This document shows positions 7,752-15,465 of a stretch of DNA of 27,562 bases, in pieces (the first letter of the stretch is position 1; every line of letters begins with the position of its first letter). The notes below the pieces were generated by a model that saw only the letters and a list, made by a program, of their open reading frames with translations, did not search any database and was not told the origin of the DNA. Source of the stretch: CAZMVY01 sp964617875 (GTDB lineage Bacteria > Planctomycetota > Phycisphaerae > UBA1845 > PWPN01); contig CAZUAI010000075.1 in NCBI GenBank assembly GCA_964617875.1, positions 1 through 27,562 on the forward strand, read 5' to 3'. The translations under genes were made by a program, and so were the position numbers.

Positions 7752-8923
7752 CGAAGCATCTCCCATCGAATGAGCGTGTCCGCGGGGATGTCGCAGGCTG
7801 CGACGCGGCCGATGACGTCGTCGATCTCGGTCGGCGGAATGCCCGTGCCGGGCCGCTTGAACGCCAGCAGGGCGCGATCGATCCGCTCGCCCCGGGCGAT
7901 AAACGCGCCCGCCACGATGCTGCGACGAGCGATGCTCCGCACCTCGCGCTCGGCATCGAGCACCCCGAGGGTGTCGCTGCCGAGCGCCGCTTCGGCGCGG
8001 CGCACCCCGGCGACATACGCCGCCATCGCCGGGGGTTCGAGCGAAAACGCCTGGTCCGGCCCGGCCAGCCGGCGATCGAGCGTCATGTGCTTCTCGATCA
8101 CCACGGCCCCGGCGGCGACGGCCAGGGCCCCCATCTCGACGGAGGTTGTGTGGTCGCTGAAGCCGACGGGGCGGCGGTACTGCCGGGCGAGCGTCCGGAT
8201 CCGCCGGAGATTCGCGTCGGCCTCGCACGCGGGATAGCTGCTGACGCAGTGCAGGAGTACCAGGCGCTGCCGTGCGTCGAGTTCGGCCAGCAGATGCACC
8301 GCCGCGCCGATCTCCGCCGGCTCGGCCGCGCCCGTGGACAACAGCAGCGGGAGGCCCGTTTTGGCGGCGGCGGTCAGCAGCGGGACGTTCGTGATGTCGG
8401 TCGAGGCGATCTTGACGGCCCGCATGCCGAGGTCGGTGAGCATGTGGAGATCGTCGATGCCGAACGGCGTCGCGAGGAACTCGATGCCGAGACTGCGGCA
8501 GTGGCTGGCGAGCGCGTCGAACGCATCGGCCGGCAGTTCCAGCGAGCGCAGGAGGTCGAACTGCGTCCCGGAGGCCGACCGCTCGCGCTGGTAGGCCGCC
8601 GCCGCGGCCCCCGCGGTCACCAGATCCGCGGCGCGAAACGCCTGGAACTTTACCGCGTCGGCGCCGGCCTTCACGGCCGACTCGACGAGCGCCATCGCGT
8701 TCTTCAGATCGCCGTTGTGGTTGACCCCCGCCTCGGCGATGACGTACGCGGGCGCGCCGCGCGCGCCGATGGCCGCCTCGCCGATGCGGACGACGGCCGG
8801 ATCAGCGTCGTTCGTGGTGGGTGAAGTTGACGGCGCCGGTAAGGACGGCTCGTCGCTGGGCCGGCCGGGCGGCCGCCGCAGGAACGCCCGCCTCGCTTCG
8901 CACGCGAAGGATCGCTTCGGCAT
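7748..8923 (-). CDS. neuB: N-acetylneuraminate (nonulosonic acid) synthase
   Basis: The enzyme condenses ManNAc or a modified analogue with phosphoenolpyruvate to form a nine-carbon acidic sugar. The NeuB TIM barrel starts at VIAEAGVNHNGD and continues through GADAVKFQAFRA, FLATPFG, KIASTDITNVPLL, LLLSTGAAEPAEI, LLHCVSSYPA, and FSDHTTSVEMGALAVAAGA with IEKHMTLDR. A C-terminal antifreeze-like SAF domain (RRSIVAGAFIARGERI ... FKRPGTGIPPTEIDDVIGRV) completes it. The start is uncertain. The only ATG, GTG or TTG in frame before the domain is ATG 8923, which lies about 120 bp inside neuA, has only a weak GGTGG, and gives 391 residues with about 45 extra at the N-terminus. The stop overlaps neuC. 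The exact sugar (Neu5Ac, legionaminate or another) cannot be read from the sequence. Confidence 0.9.
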   Translation of the reverse strand: MPKRSFACEARRAFLRRPPGRPSDEPSLPAPSTSPTTNDADPAVVRIGEAAIGARGAPAYVIAEAGVNHNGDLKNAMALVESAVKAGADAVKFQAFRAADLVTAGAAAAAYQRERSASGTQFDLLRSLELPADAFDALASHCRSLGIEFLATPFGIDDLHMLTDLGMRAVKIASTDITNVPLLTAAAKTGLPLLLSTGAAEPAEIGAAVHLLAELDARQRLVLLHCVSSYPACEADANLRRIRTLARQYRRPVGFSDHTTSVEMGALAVAAGAVVIEKHMTLDRRLAGPDQAFSLEPPAMAAYVAGVRRAEAALGSDTLGVLDAEREVRSIARRSIVAGAFIARGERIDRALLAFKRPGTGIPPTEIDDVIGRVAACDIPADTLIRWEMLR

Positions 8924-9605
8924 GATAGAAATCCACCAGGGTATCCACGTCCACGGTGTCTTCCGGTTCCTGCACGACGCCCCGCCGATCCTGCCCGAAG
9001 AAGGCGTGGTAGTCTTCCTCGTGCGCCGGCGGCGTGTAGAGCGAGCCCCGCGTGACGGCGATGACCGCCGCGTCGTGGTAGTACAGCGGCTCCAGGTCCT
9101 GCCGCCGGTAGATCGAGTTCTCGCGGAACTGCGTGATGCGGTCGCCGTCCAGTCGGTGCATCCAGTCCGGGTGCATCTTGCCGACCGGCGCGAGCGTCCG
9201 GACCGAATCGGCCCCCGTCGCCGCCAGGTGCTCGACACACCGGTCGATGATGCCGTCCGCCCGCACCGGGATGTTCCCGTAGAGCAGCACGATGATGTCC
9301 GCGTAGAAGTCGTTCTCGGCCTCGTACACCTCCAGCGCGTGCCGGGCCACGGCATCGACGGTGGCCGTGTCATTCGCCAGCGCCGCCGGCCGATCGACCA
9401 CGTACAGGCCGCGGTCGCGGCCGATCCGGGCCGCCCGCGGCGAGTCGGTCGTCAGGACGATCGCGTCGAGCGAGTGGGCCTGCTGGGCGTGGTCGATCGA
9501 GTATTCAATCATCGGCCGGCCCAGCAGGGGCCGCACGCATTTGTCGGGAAGCCCCTTGCTCCCCGCGCGCGCAAGGATGACACCCATCACAGCCATGGTT
9601 CCCAT
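8802..9605 (-). CDS. neuA: CMP-nonulosonate cytidylyltransferase
   Basis: A 267-residue nucleotidyltransferase that activates the nine-carbon sugar with CTP. The N-terminal CTP-binding block is VILARAGSKGLPDKCVRPL, followed by LLGRPMIEYSIDHA, VLTTDSPRAARIGRD, an LLYGNIPVRADGIIDRC segment in place of the usual L.PTSPLR type, and QFRENSIYRRQDLEPLYY. The C-terminal DTVDVDTLVDFYHAEAIL matches the family's ...DIDT..D...AE pattern. About 25 poorly conserved residues follow, encoded where neuB may begin. Start candidates are ATG 9605, 9596 and 9587, none with a strong ribosome-binding site. It is the first gene of the neuA-neuB-neuC cluster. A GATAAT at 9624-9619 is a possible -10 box without a clear -35. 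It may equally be a LegF- or PseF-like enzyme. Confidence 0.85.
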   Translation of the reverse strand: MGTMAVMGVILARAGSKGLPDKCVRPLLGRPMIEYSIDHAQQAHSLDAIVLTTDSPRAARIGRDRGLYVVDRPAALANDTATVDAVARHALEVYEAENDFYADIIVLLYGNIPVRADGIIDRCVEHLAATGADSVRTLAPVGKMHPDWMHRLDGDRITQFRENSIYRRQDLEPLYYHDAAVIAVTRGSLYTPPAHEEDYHAFFGQDRRGVVQEPEDTVDVDTLVDFYHAEAILRVRSEAGVPAAAARPAQRRAVLTGAVNFTHHERR

Positions 9606-9751
9606 AACGACATCGGCAATTATCCGCGCCGGGCTTGAGTCGGGGCGGCCGGTTGCGTTCCGGGATGGTAAGGACGGGTGCCGGCCGGCCGTCGTGGCGT
9701 TGCGGACATTCGGCCGGAGGATTGTCTTTCAACGCCGACACGGACTGTGGG

Positions 9752-9949
9752 ATGAGAAGAGAGTATTCGCGCCGTCGGGTCTGGCGCCGGTTGGGCCCGG
9801 GCCTTGCGGGGGCCGTGTTCGTCCTCAGCGGGTGCGATCCGCAGACCAGGACAACGATCCCGGGCCGGCTGAACACGGCCGGCACCGGCCTGTCCACGAC
9901 GTTCATCGACGCCCTGTCCCGGAAGCTCCAGAGCGACTCGAACACGTGA
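9752..9949 (+). CDS. Small predicted lipoprotein (65 residues)
   Basis: MRREYSRRRVWRRLG is a strongly positive N-region, followed by the hydrophobic stretch PGLAGAVFVL and a lipobox LSGC at the end of the signal peptide. The mature part is only about 33 residues, begins CDPQTRTTIPGRLNTAG and ends in a polar segment (LSRKLQSDSNT). From memory, short planctomycete proteins with a GCDP...T.....T.FI.A pattern after the lipobox recur in these genomes, often in several copies, but I know of no function. The ATG at 9752 is the natural start; open frame further upstream adds non-signal residues. It is convergent with the flavoprotein gene. The gene is easily missed because of its size. Confidence 0.65.
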   Translation: MRREYSRRRVWRRLGPGLAGAVFVLSGCDPQTRTTIPGRLNTAGTGLSTTFIDALSRKLQSDSNT

Positions 9950-9988
9950 GCACATCGGAAGACGTGCCCCGGAGCGAGCGGCGGCCTG

Positions 9989-11221
9989 TTACGGGCTGGT
10001 CCCGAGTCCGGCGACGCAGCCGCTGGACCATGCCCACTGGAAGTTGAAGCCGCCGATGCGGCCGTCGATGTCGAGGACCTCGCCGACGAGGTGCAGGCCC
10101 GGGCACTTGCGCGACTCCATCGTCGCCGGGTCGATCTCCTCCAGCGGCACGCCGCCGGCCGTGACCTCGGCGTGGCCGTACCCGCGACTGTCGAGGACCG
10201 GCAGCGGCCAATCGAGCAGGGCGTGAACGAGGCGACGGCGGTCCTCACGCGAGAGGTGCGCCATCGGGACCCGGCCGCCCACGTTTGCCCGTTCCAGGAT
10301 CGCCTCCGCGACGCGCGACGGCAGGAGCGATGCGAGCACGTTCTGCAGGTGCGACCGGGGCTGCTCGCCGGCCAGCGTGATGAGACGGTGATCGAGCGAC
10401 TCGAAGGTCTCGCCCGGCAGGAAGCTCACCGCCGCGTGGACGTCGCGGCCCTCGATCCGCGCCCGGTGCCAGGCCCGCGAGGCGTCCAGCACAGCCGGGC
10501 CGCTGACGCCGAAGTGCGTCCAGAGCATCGCGCCGCGGAACCGGGCGGGCCTGGCGCCCTCCGCGCGGATCGTCAGCTCGACATCCTGCGCAACGCCGGC
10601 CAGCGGCGCGTGAAAGTCGCCCTCCAGAACCAGAGGCACCAGCGCCGGCGTCGTCGGAACGAGCGAGTGCCCCAGCGACCGCGCCAGGTCGTAGCCTGTG
10701 CCGTCGCTGCCGGTCTTCGGCAGCGAGAGTCCGCCGGTTGCCAGCACGACGCGCCCGGCGGACAGCGTGCCGTCCGGCGTGGTCAACTCGAAGCGGTCGG
10801 TCCTCCGAAGGATCCCGGACACGCGACGGCCGGTGAGGATGGTGACGCCTCGTCGCCGAGCCTCTCCGACGAGGGCTTCCAGAACGGTCCGGGCGCGGTT
10901 CGAGTCAGGAAACAGCTTGCCGTGCTCCTCTTCGTGCAGCGGCACGCCGATCTCGCGGAAGAACGCGACGGTCGCCGGTACATCAAAGGCCCGGAGCACG
11001 CGCCCGATGACGCGCCGGCTCCCGCCGTGGAAATCCTCCGGGCGGACTGAGGCGTTGGTCACGTTGCACCGCCCGCCTCCGCTGACGAGGATCTTGGCCC
11101 CGAGCCTGGCGGCCCCGTCCAGAATGACGATCGACCCATCCGGCGACCGGCGGGCCGCAAAGATGGCCGTCGCCAGCCCCGCCGCTCCGCCGCCAACGAT
11201 GGCCACATCGGCAGACCGCAT
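9989..11221 (-). CDS. HI0933/YhiN-family flavoprotein (NAD(P)/FAD-dependent oxidoreductase)
   Basis: A 410-residue FAD-binding protein of the HI0933-like family. The N-terminal Rossmann motif VAIVGGGAAGLATAIFAA is followed by the family signature GAKILVSGGGRCNVTN, then EEEHGKLFPDSNRARTVLEAL, VLATGGLSLPKTGSDGTGY (the second FAD contact) and LWTHFGVSGPAVLDASR. The C-terminus has the characteristic EVLDIDGRIGGFNFQWAWSSG. The physiological substrate of this widespread family is, to my knowledge, not established, though members are structurally similar to flavoprotein reductases. Start choices are ATG 11251, 11239 and 11221; I chose 11221 because a GAGG lies 10 bp upstream and the Rossmann strand follows directly. 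The gene appears monocistronic. Confidence 0.88.
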   Translation of the reverse strand: MRSADVAIVGGGAAGLATAIFAARRSPDGSIVILDGAARLGAKILVSGGGRCNVTNASVRPEDFHGGSRRVIGRVLRAFDVPATVAFFREIGVPLHEEEHGKLFPDSNRARTVLEALVGEARRRGVTILTGRRVSGILRRTDRFELTTPDGTLSAGRVVLATGGLSLPKTGSDGTGYDLARSLGHSLVPTTPALVPLVLEGDFHAPLAGVAQDVELTIRAEGARPARFRGAMLWTHFGVSGPAVLDASRAWHRARIEGRDVHAAVSFLPGETFESLDHRLITLAGEQPRSHLQNVLASLLPSRVAEAILERANVGGRVPMAHLSREDRRRLVHALLDWPLPVLDSRGYGHAEVTAGGVPLEEIDPATMESRKCPGLHLVGEVLDIDGRIGGFNFQWAWSSGCVAGLGTSP

Positions 11222-11547
11222 GGGTGCGTTGCCTCGCATGACTGGCACCATTCATACCGTTTTTCGCGGCAAAGGCCAGTTGTGCGGACCGGCGAAGCCG
11301 CCGCGACCCCCGGGTAGGCACGGACGCCGGACATCTCTTACAGAGCGAACGCAACGATGGGATACACTGGCGCTCAAGAGAGCACCGCTCTTGCTGAAAG
11401 CGCGGAGCCGGGGCAATAGCGCTGACGGTCCGAGGCCAGGCGCACCCAGGCACGCACCCCTCATGGACAGGCTGCTTTGCCGGTCCGGTGCGCGTACTCC
11501 CGTCTCCTTTGGCGCCTGCGGCGATGCATCTCGAGACGTCGCCCGTA
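11222..11547. other. Intergenic region, flavoprotein to acs promoter
   Basis: Divergent intergenic DNA with no credible coding frame and no known RNA recognised. Part of it must hold the minus-strand promoter of the flavoprotein gene, but I see no convincing box pair. The plus-strand acs promoter begins at 11548. Confidence 0.4.
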
Positions 11548-11577
11548 TTGACGGCGAGGGGCGGTTTCCCCTATAAG
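11548..11577 (+). promoter_or_regulatory. Sigma-70-type promoter for acs
   Basis: TTGACG (11548-11553), an 18-bp spacer and TATAAG (11572-11577) make a near-consensus promoter. The predicted start is near 11584, which gives acs a leader of roughly 250 nt. The -35 is identical to that of the small minus-strand unit at 3.8 kb. Confidence 0.65.
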
Positions 11578-11583
11578 TAACGG

Positions 11584-11836
11584 TCTGTCTGTGGGGCGAA
11601 GTGCGAAGCAGAGGAGCAACGGGCGCAACCGTTCCGTGATCCGCGTCCGGCTCCTGGTGCCGCCGGTCGGCCTCGGCGGTGACGACGGTGATTCAGCCCC
11701 GTCAGGGGGACAACGGTCTGCCGCACGCCCGCGACGCCGGACGGTCCGACGTCCGTCCGGATTCTGATCATCCTGGCAGGTCGCGCCCGGGGCACGCTCA
11801 GCAGGCGCGCGACCCGAACCGTAACGAGGAGGCTGT
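11584..11836 (+). promoter_or_regulatory. Long 5' leader of acs with hairpin
   Basis: If the promoter call is right, acs has a leader of about 250 nt. It contains a perfect 8-bp hairpin, CCGGACGG (11737-11744) and CCGTCCGG (11753-11760), and ends in an excellent ribosome-binding site, GAGGAGG (11826-11832). No known riboswitch was recognised. The length leaves room for post-transcriptional control. Confidence 0.35.
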
Positions 11837-13807
11837 ATGCCCGCACCGGACAGCGCTCAAGGCAGCAGGGACCTGTTTCCGCCGTCACCCGCATTCGCCG
11901 CCAAGGCCCACATCAAGTCGTTCGAACAATACAAGCAGATGTACCAGCGCTCGATCGACGACCCCGACGGCTTCTGGGCGGAGATTGCCGAGAGCTTCTA
12001 CTGGAAGCAGAAATGGACGAAGGTCCGCGAGTACGATTTCAAGGACACGATCTCGATCAGGTATTTCATCGGCGGGAAGACGAACCTCTGCTACAACGCG
12101 GTGGACCGCCATCTGGAGAAGCGGGGCGACCAGGTCGCGATTCTCTGGGAAGGCAACGAGCCGGGCGAGGAGGCGAAGCTGACCTACCGCCAGCTCCACA
12201 CCGAGGTGTGCAAGTTCGCGAACGTCCTGAAGGCCAAGGGCGTCAAGAAGGGCGACCGCGTCAGCATTTACATGCCGATGGTCAAGGAGCTGCCGATTGC
12301 CATGCTCGCGTGCGCCCGCATCGGGGCGATCCATTCGATCGTGTTCGGCGGCTTCAGCCCCGATTCGCTGGCGGACCGCATCGTCGATTCGGGCTGCAAG
12401 GTGCTCATCACGACCGACGGCGTCATGCGCGGGAACAAGGCCGTCGAGTTGAAGACCAACGCAGACAAGGCGATGGAGATCGCCGGCAAGAGGGGCGTGA
12501 CGGTCACGACGTGCATCGTGGACAGCCGCGTCGGCAACAAGGTGCCGTGCGTGATGAAACCCGGCCGGGACTCGTGGTGGGCCGACCTGATGAAGGACGC
12601 CTCGCCGCAGTGCGAGCCCGAGTGGATGGACTCGGAGGACCCGCTGTTCATCCTGTACACGTCCGGCTCGACGGGCAAGCCGAAGGGCGTGCTGCACACG
12701 ACCGGCGGCTACATGGTCTTCGCCGGGACGACGCACAAGTACATCTTCGACTACCAGGACGGCGACATCTACTGGTGCACGGCGGACATCGGCTGGGTGA
12801 CGGGGCACACGTACATCACCTACGGGCCGCTCTGCAACGGCGCGACGACGATCGTGTTCGAGGGCGTGCCGACGTATCCGAACCCCGGCCGCTTCTGGGA
12901 CGTGGTGGACAAGTACAAGGTCAACCAGTTCTACACGGCGCCGACGGCCATCCGCGCCCTGATGCGCGAGGGCGAGAAGTGGGTCGACGGCCACGACCTC
13001 TCGAGCCTGCGGCTGCTGGGCTCGGTGGGCGAGCCGATCAACCCCGAGGCGTGGCTGTGGTACCACAAGCATGTGGGGCGCGAGCGGTGCCCGATCGTCG
13101 ACACGTGGTGGCAGACGGAGACGGGCGGCATCCTGATCACGCCGCTGCCGGGCGCCATTGCGACAAAGCCGGGCTCGGCGACGCTGCCGTTCTTCAGTGT
13201 GAAGCCGGTCATGCTCACGCCCGAGGGCAAGCGGATCGAGGGCGCCGGCTCCGGCGTGCTCTGCATCGAGGAGCCCTGGCCGGGCATCATGCGGACCGTG
13301 TACGGGCAGCACGAGCGGTTCAAGGAGACGTACTTCTCGACGTACCCCGGTCTGTACTTCACGGGCGACGGCTGCCGCCGCGACGAGGACGGCTACTACT
13401 GGATCACCGGCCGCGTGGATGACGTGATCAACGTGTCGGGCCACCGGCTCGGCACCGCCGAGGTCGAGAGCGCGCTGGTCTCGCACCCGGACGTGGCCGA
13501 GGCCGCCGTCGTCGGCTTCCCGCACGAGATCAAGGGCCAGGGCATCTACGCCTACGTGACGCTGAAGGCCGGCCGCGAGTACACGGACGACCTGAAGAAG
13601 GTGCTCGTGGGCCACGTCCGCAAGGAGATCGGCCCGATCGCCACGCCGGACGTGATCCACTGGGCCCCGGGCCTGCCGAAGACGCGTTCGGGCAAGATCA
13701 TGCGGCGGATTCTCCGCAAGATCGCCGAGGGCGAACCCGACAAAATCGGCGACGTGACGACCCTGGCCGATCCGAGCGTGGTCGAGCAACTGATCAAGAA
13801 CAAGTGA
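11837..13807 (+). CDS. acs: Acetyl-CoA synthetase (AMP-forming)
   Basis: A 656-residue adenylate-forming enzyme converting acetate, ATP and CoA to acetyl-CoA. The N-terminal ACAS domain (FEQYKQMYQRSIDDPDGFW) precedes the AMP-binding domain: SIYMPMVKELPIAMLACARIG, IVFGGFSP, the P-loop-like YTSGSTGKPKGVLHT near residue 275, the CTADIGWVTGHTY block, and SVGEPINPEAW with WWQTETGG. The C-terminal domain has GRVDDVINVSGHRLGTAEVE and LPKTRSGKIMRRILRKIA, where Lys620 is the catalytic lysine that Pat-type acetylases modify in relatives. All motifs are intact and the length is typical. The tryptophan in WWQTETGG is the residue that restricts the pocket to acetate in well-studied Acs, which supports acetate over larger acids. 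A strong intrinsic terminator follows, before the transporter gene. Confidence 0.96.
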   Translation: MPAPDSAQGSRDLFPPSPAFAAKAHIKSFEQYKQMYQRSIDDPDGFWAEIAESFYWKQKWTKVREYDFKDTISIRYFIGGKTNLCYNAVDRHLEKRGDQVAILWEGNEPGEEAKLTYRQLHTEVCKFANVLKAKGVKKGDRVSIYMPMVKELPIAMLACARIGAIHSIVFGGFSPDSLADRIVDSGCKVLITTDGVMRGNKAVELKTNADKAMEIAGKRGVTVTTCIVDSRVGNKVPCVMKPGRDSWWADLMKDASPQCEPEWMDSEDPLFILYTSGSTGKPKGVLHTTGGYMVFAGTTHKYIFDYQDGDIYWCTADIGWVTGHTYITYGPLCNGATTIVFEGVPTYPNPGRFWDVVDKYKVNQFYTAPTAIRALMREGEKWVDGHDLSSLRLLGSVGEPINPEAWLWYHKHVGRERCPIVDTWWQTETGGILITPLPGAIATKPGSATLPFFSVKPVMLTPEGKRIEGAGSGVLCIEEPWPGIMRTVYGQHERFKETYFSTYPGLYFTGDGCRRDEDGYYWITGRVDDVINVSGHRLGTAEVESALVSHPDVAEAAVVGFPHEIKGQGIYAYVTLKAGREYTDDLKKVLVGHVRKEIGPIATPDVIHWAPGLPKTRSGKIMRRILRKIAEGEPDKIGDVTTLADPSVVEQLIKNK

Positions 13808-13834
13808 TCGCGCGGACGCGCGAACCGGACCGAC

Positions 13835-13875
13835 GGCCGCGGAGAGGGTCAGCGCCTTCTCCGCGGCCCCTTTTT
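13835..13875 (+). terminator. Intrinsic terminator after acs
   Basis: GGCCGCGGAGA (13835-13845) pairs perfectly with TCTCCGCGGCC (13858-13868) around a 12-nt loop, followed by CC and TTTTT (13871-13875). It ends only 15 bp before the GTG of the transporter gene, so the transporter either has little independent promoter space or depends on read-through. Confidence 0.85.
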
Positions 13876-13889
13876 CCAAGGAGCTTTCC

Positions 13890-15326
13890 GTGACAAGTGC
13901 AAATGTATCGGCCGCGCCGGTGATGAACCGATGGCTCGTCGTGGTGGGCGCGGTCCTGATCCAGTTGTGTCTCGGGGCGATCTACGCCTGGTCGGTGTTC
14001 ACCGCCCCGTTGACGGCCGCGCCGTTCTTCTTCAGCAAGGTGCAGACCCAGGTGATCTTTTCCGTGGGCCTGGCCACCTTCGCGATCGTCATGATCCTCT
14101 CCGGCCTGTGGCAGGCCAAGGTCGGCCCCACGCTTGTGGCCCGGCTCGGCGGGGTCGTCCTGGGCCTGGGGTATATCCTCGGCGGGCTCGCCAGCATGTC
14201 GTTGACGGGGCAACCGGCCTTCTATGCGATTCTTGTGACCGTGGGGGTGGTCGGCGGCGCCGGCATCGGGTTGGCCTACGTCGTTCCCATTGCGTGCGGC
14301 GTCAAGTGGTTTCCCGACAAGAAAGGCATGATCACCGGGTTGGCGGTGGCCGGATTCGGGTTCGGCGCGCTGATCTGGGTCTACCTCGGCCAGGGGCTGC
14401 CGAGCTGGACCCACATCCAGTGGGGAGGACTGATCAACGCCTGGGGCGTCGGCAAGGTCTTCCTGACCTTCGGCATCGCGTTTCTCGTGCTCGTGCTCGT
14501 CGGATCGATATGGATGAAGAACCCGCCGGACGGCTGGAAGCCTGCCGGCTGGCAGCCGCCGACTTCCGGCGCGGCGGCGGCCACGAGCGGCGCGGGCGTC
14601 CAGCTGGACTGGCGCCAGATGCTCAGGACGCCGCAGTTCTACATGCTCTGGGTGATGTTCATCTTCGGCGCCCTGGCCGGCCTGATGGTCATCGGCATCA
14701 TCAAGCTCTTCGGCATCGATGCCTTGAAGGCGAACGGCATGAGCCCGCAGCAGGCTTCGCTGACGGCCGGCACGGCCATGGCCCTTTTCTACGCCCTGGC
14801 GAACGGATTCGGGCGCGTCGTGTGGGGCACCGCGTCGGACAGGCTCGGCCGGAAGGCCTCGCTCGCTCTGATGATGGGCTCGCAGGGCATCGTCATGCTG
14901 CTGTTCTTCCACATGGGCGGCACGCCGGCGCTGCTCTACCTGGGGGCCGCTCTCGTGGGCTTCAACTTCGGGGGGAACTTCGCGCTGTTTCCCGCCGCAA
15001 CGGCCGACTTCTTCGGCAACAAGAACGTCGGAAGGAACTACGGCTGGGTGTTCAGCGCCTACGGCGTCGGCGGCATCATCGGCCCCATCATGGCCGGCAA
15101 GTTCGGAGACGCGGTAGGTACCCGAGGCGTAGCGGCCTGGCATCCGGCGTTCATCATCGCGGGCGTCGCATGCCTGACGGCCGCGGCAATCGCCCTCGTC
15201 CTGAAGGCGCCCGGGGTTTCGTCGGCGGCGCTGCCCATTCTCAAGTGCCCGACGTGCGGCGTTCCCGTCTCCGGCACTCCGGCGGCGCGGCATTGTCCGG
15301 CATGCGGGGCGGCACTGGCCGGCTGA
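13890..15326 (+). CDS. OFA-type MFS transporter with a C-terminal zinc ribbon
   Basis: A 478-residue carrier of the major facilitator superfamily, oxalate/formate antiporter (OFA) group. The N-terminus WLVVVGAVLIQLCLGAIYAW is the OFA signature, and the first half has IPACGV-like PIACGVKWFPDKKGMITGLA. A soluble loop (MKNPPDGWKPAGWQPP to LDWRQMLRTPQFY) separates two sets of about six helices, and the second half contains NGFGRVVWGTASDRLGRK. After the last helix come about 35 residues with two CPxC pairs (KCPTCGVPVSG ... HCPACGAALAG), a rubredoxin-like zinc ribbon not usual in this family. The start is GTG 13890 with AAGGAG upstream. Its position after acs suggests a small carboxylate substrate such as acetate, lactate or formate; this is inference. 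Confidence 0.88.
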   Translation: MTSANVSAAPVMNRWLVVVGAVLIQLCLGAIYAWSVFTAPLTAAPFFFSKVQTQVIFSVGLATFAIVMILSGLWQAKVGPTLVARLGGVVLGLGYILGGLASMSLTGQPAFYAILVTVGVVGGAGIGLAYVVPIACGVKWFPDKKGMITGLAVAGFGFGALIWVYLGQGLPSWTHIQWGGLINAWGVGKVFLTFGIAFLVLVLVGSIWMKNPPDGWKPAGWQPPTSGAAAATSGAGVQLDWRQMLRTPQFYMLWVMFIFGALAGLMVIGIIKLFGIDALKANGMSPQQASLTAGTAMALFYALANGFGRVVWGTASDRLGRKASLALMMGSQGIVMLLFFHMGGTPALLYLGAALVGFNFGGNFALFPAATADFFGNKNVGRNYGWVFSAYGVGGIIGPIMAGKFGDAVGTRGVAAWHPAFIIAGVACLTAAAIALVLKAPGVSSAALPILKCPTCGVPVSGTPAARHCPACGAALAG

Positions 15327-15386
15327 GCACCCCCGACGGGAAGCGCGAATTCCGCTCCCGCGTCGGGGCAGAACGGCATCGACAAC

Positions 15387-15423
15387 AGCCCCGGGCCCTC
15401 GGATTCGAGGGTCCGGGGCTTTC
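15387..15423. terminator. Terminator-like hairpin between convergent genes
   Basis: AGCCCCGGGCCCTCG (15387-15401) pairs with CGAGGGTCCGGGGCT (15406-15420) with one G-U pair and a 4-nt loop, followed by a short TT on the plus strand. It sits between the transporter and the convergent carbonic-anhydrase-like gene and could end transcription from both sides. Confidence 0.65.
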
Positions 15424-15465
15424 GCATTCCGCGGCGGCGATGAATCGGGAAAGCGCGGCCCGGCA

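Noticed and set aside
7752..8228. An N-terminal extension of NeuC running back into neuB
   Set aside because: The extension is Arg/Gly/Pro-rich and overlaps neuB. ATG 7751 has a good GGGAG and an ATGA overlap.
11885..13879. A 664-residue antisense frame opposite acs
   Set aside because: The plus strand encodes a complete Acs; the antisense frame has no domain.
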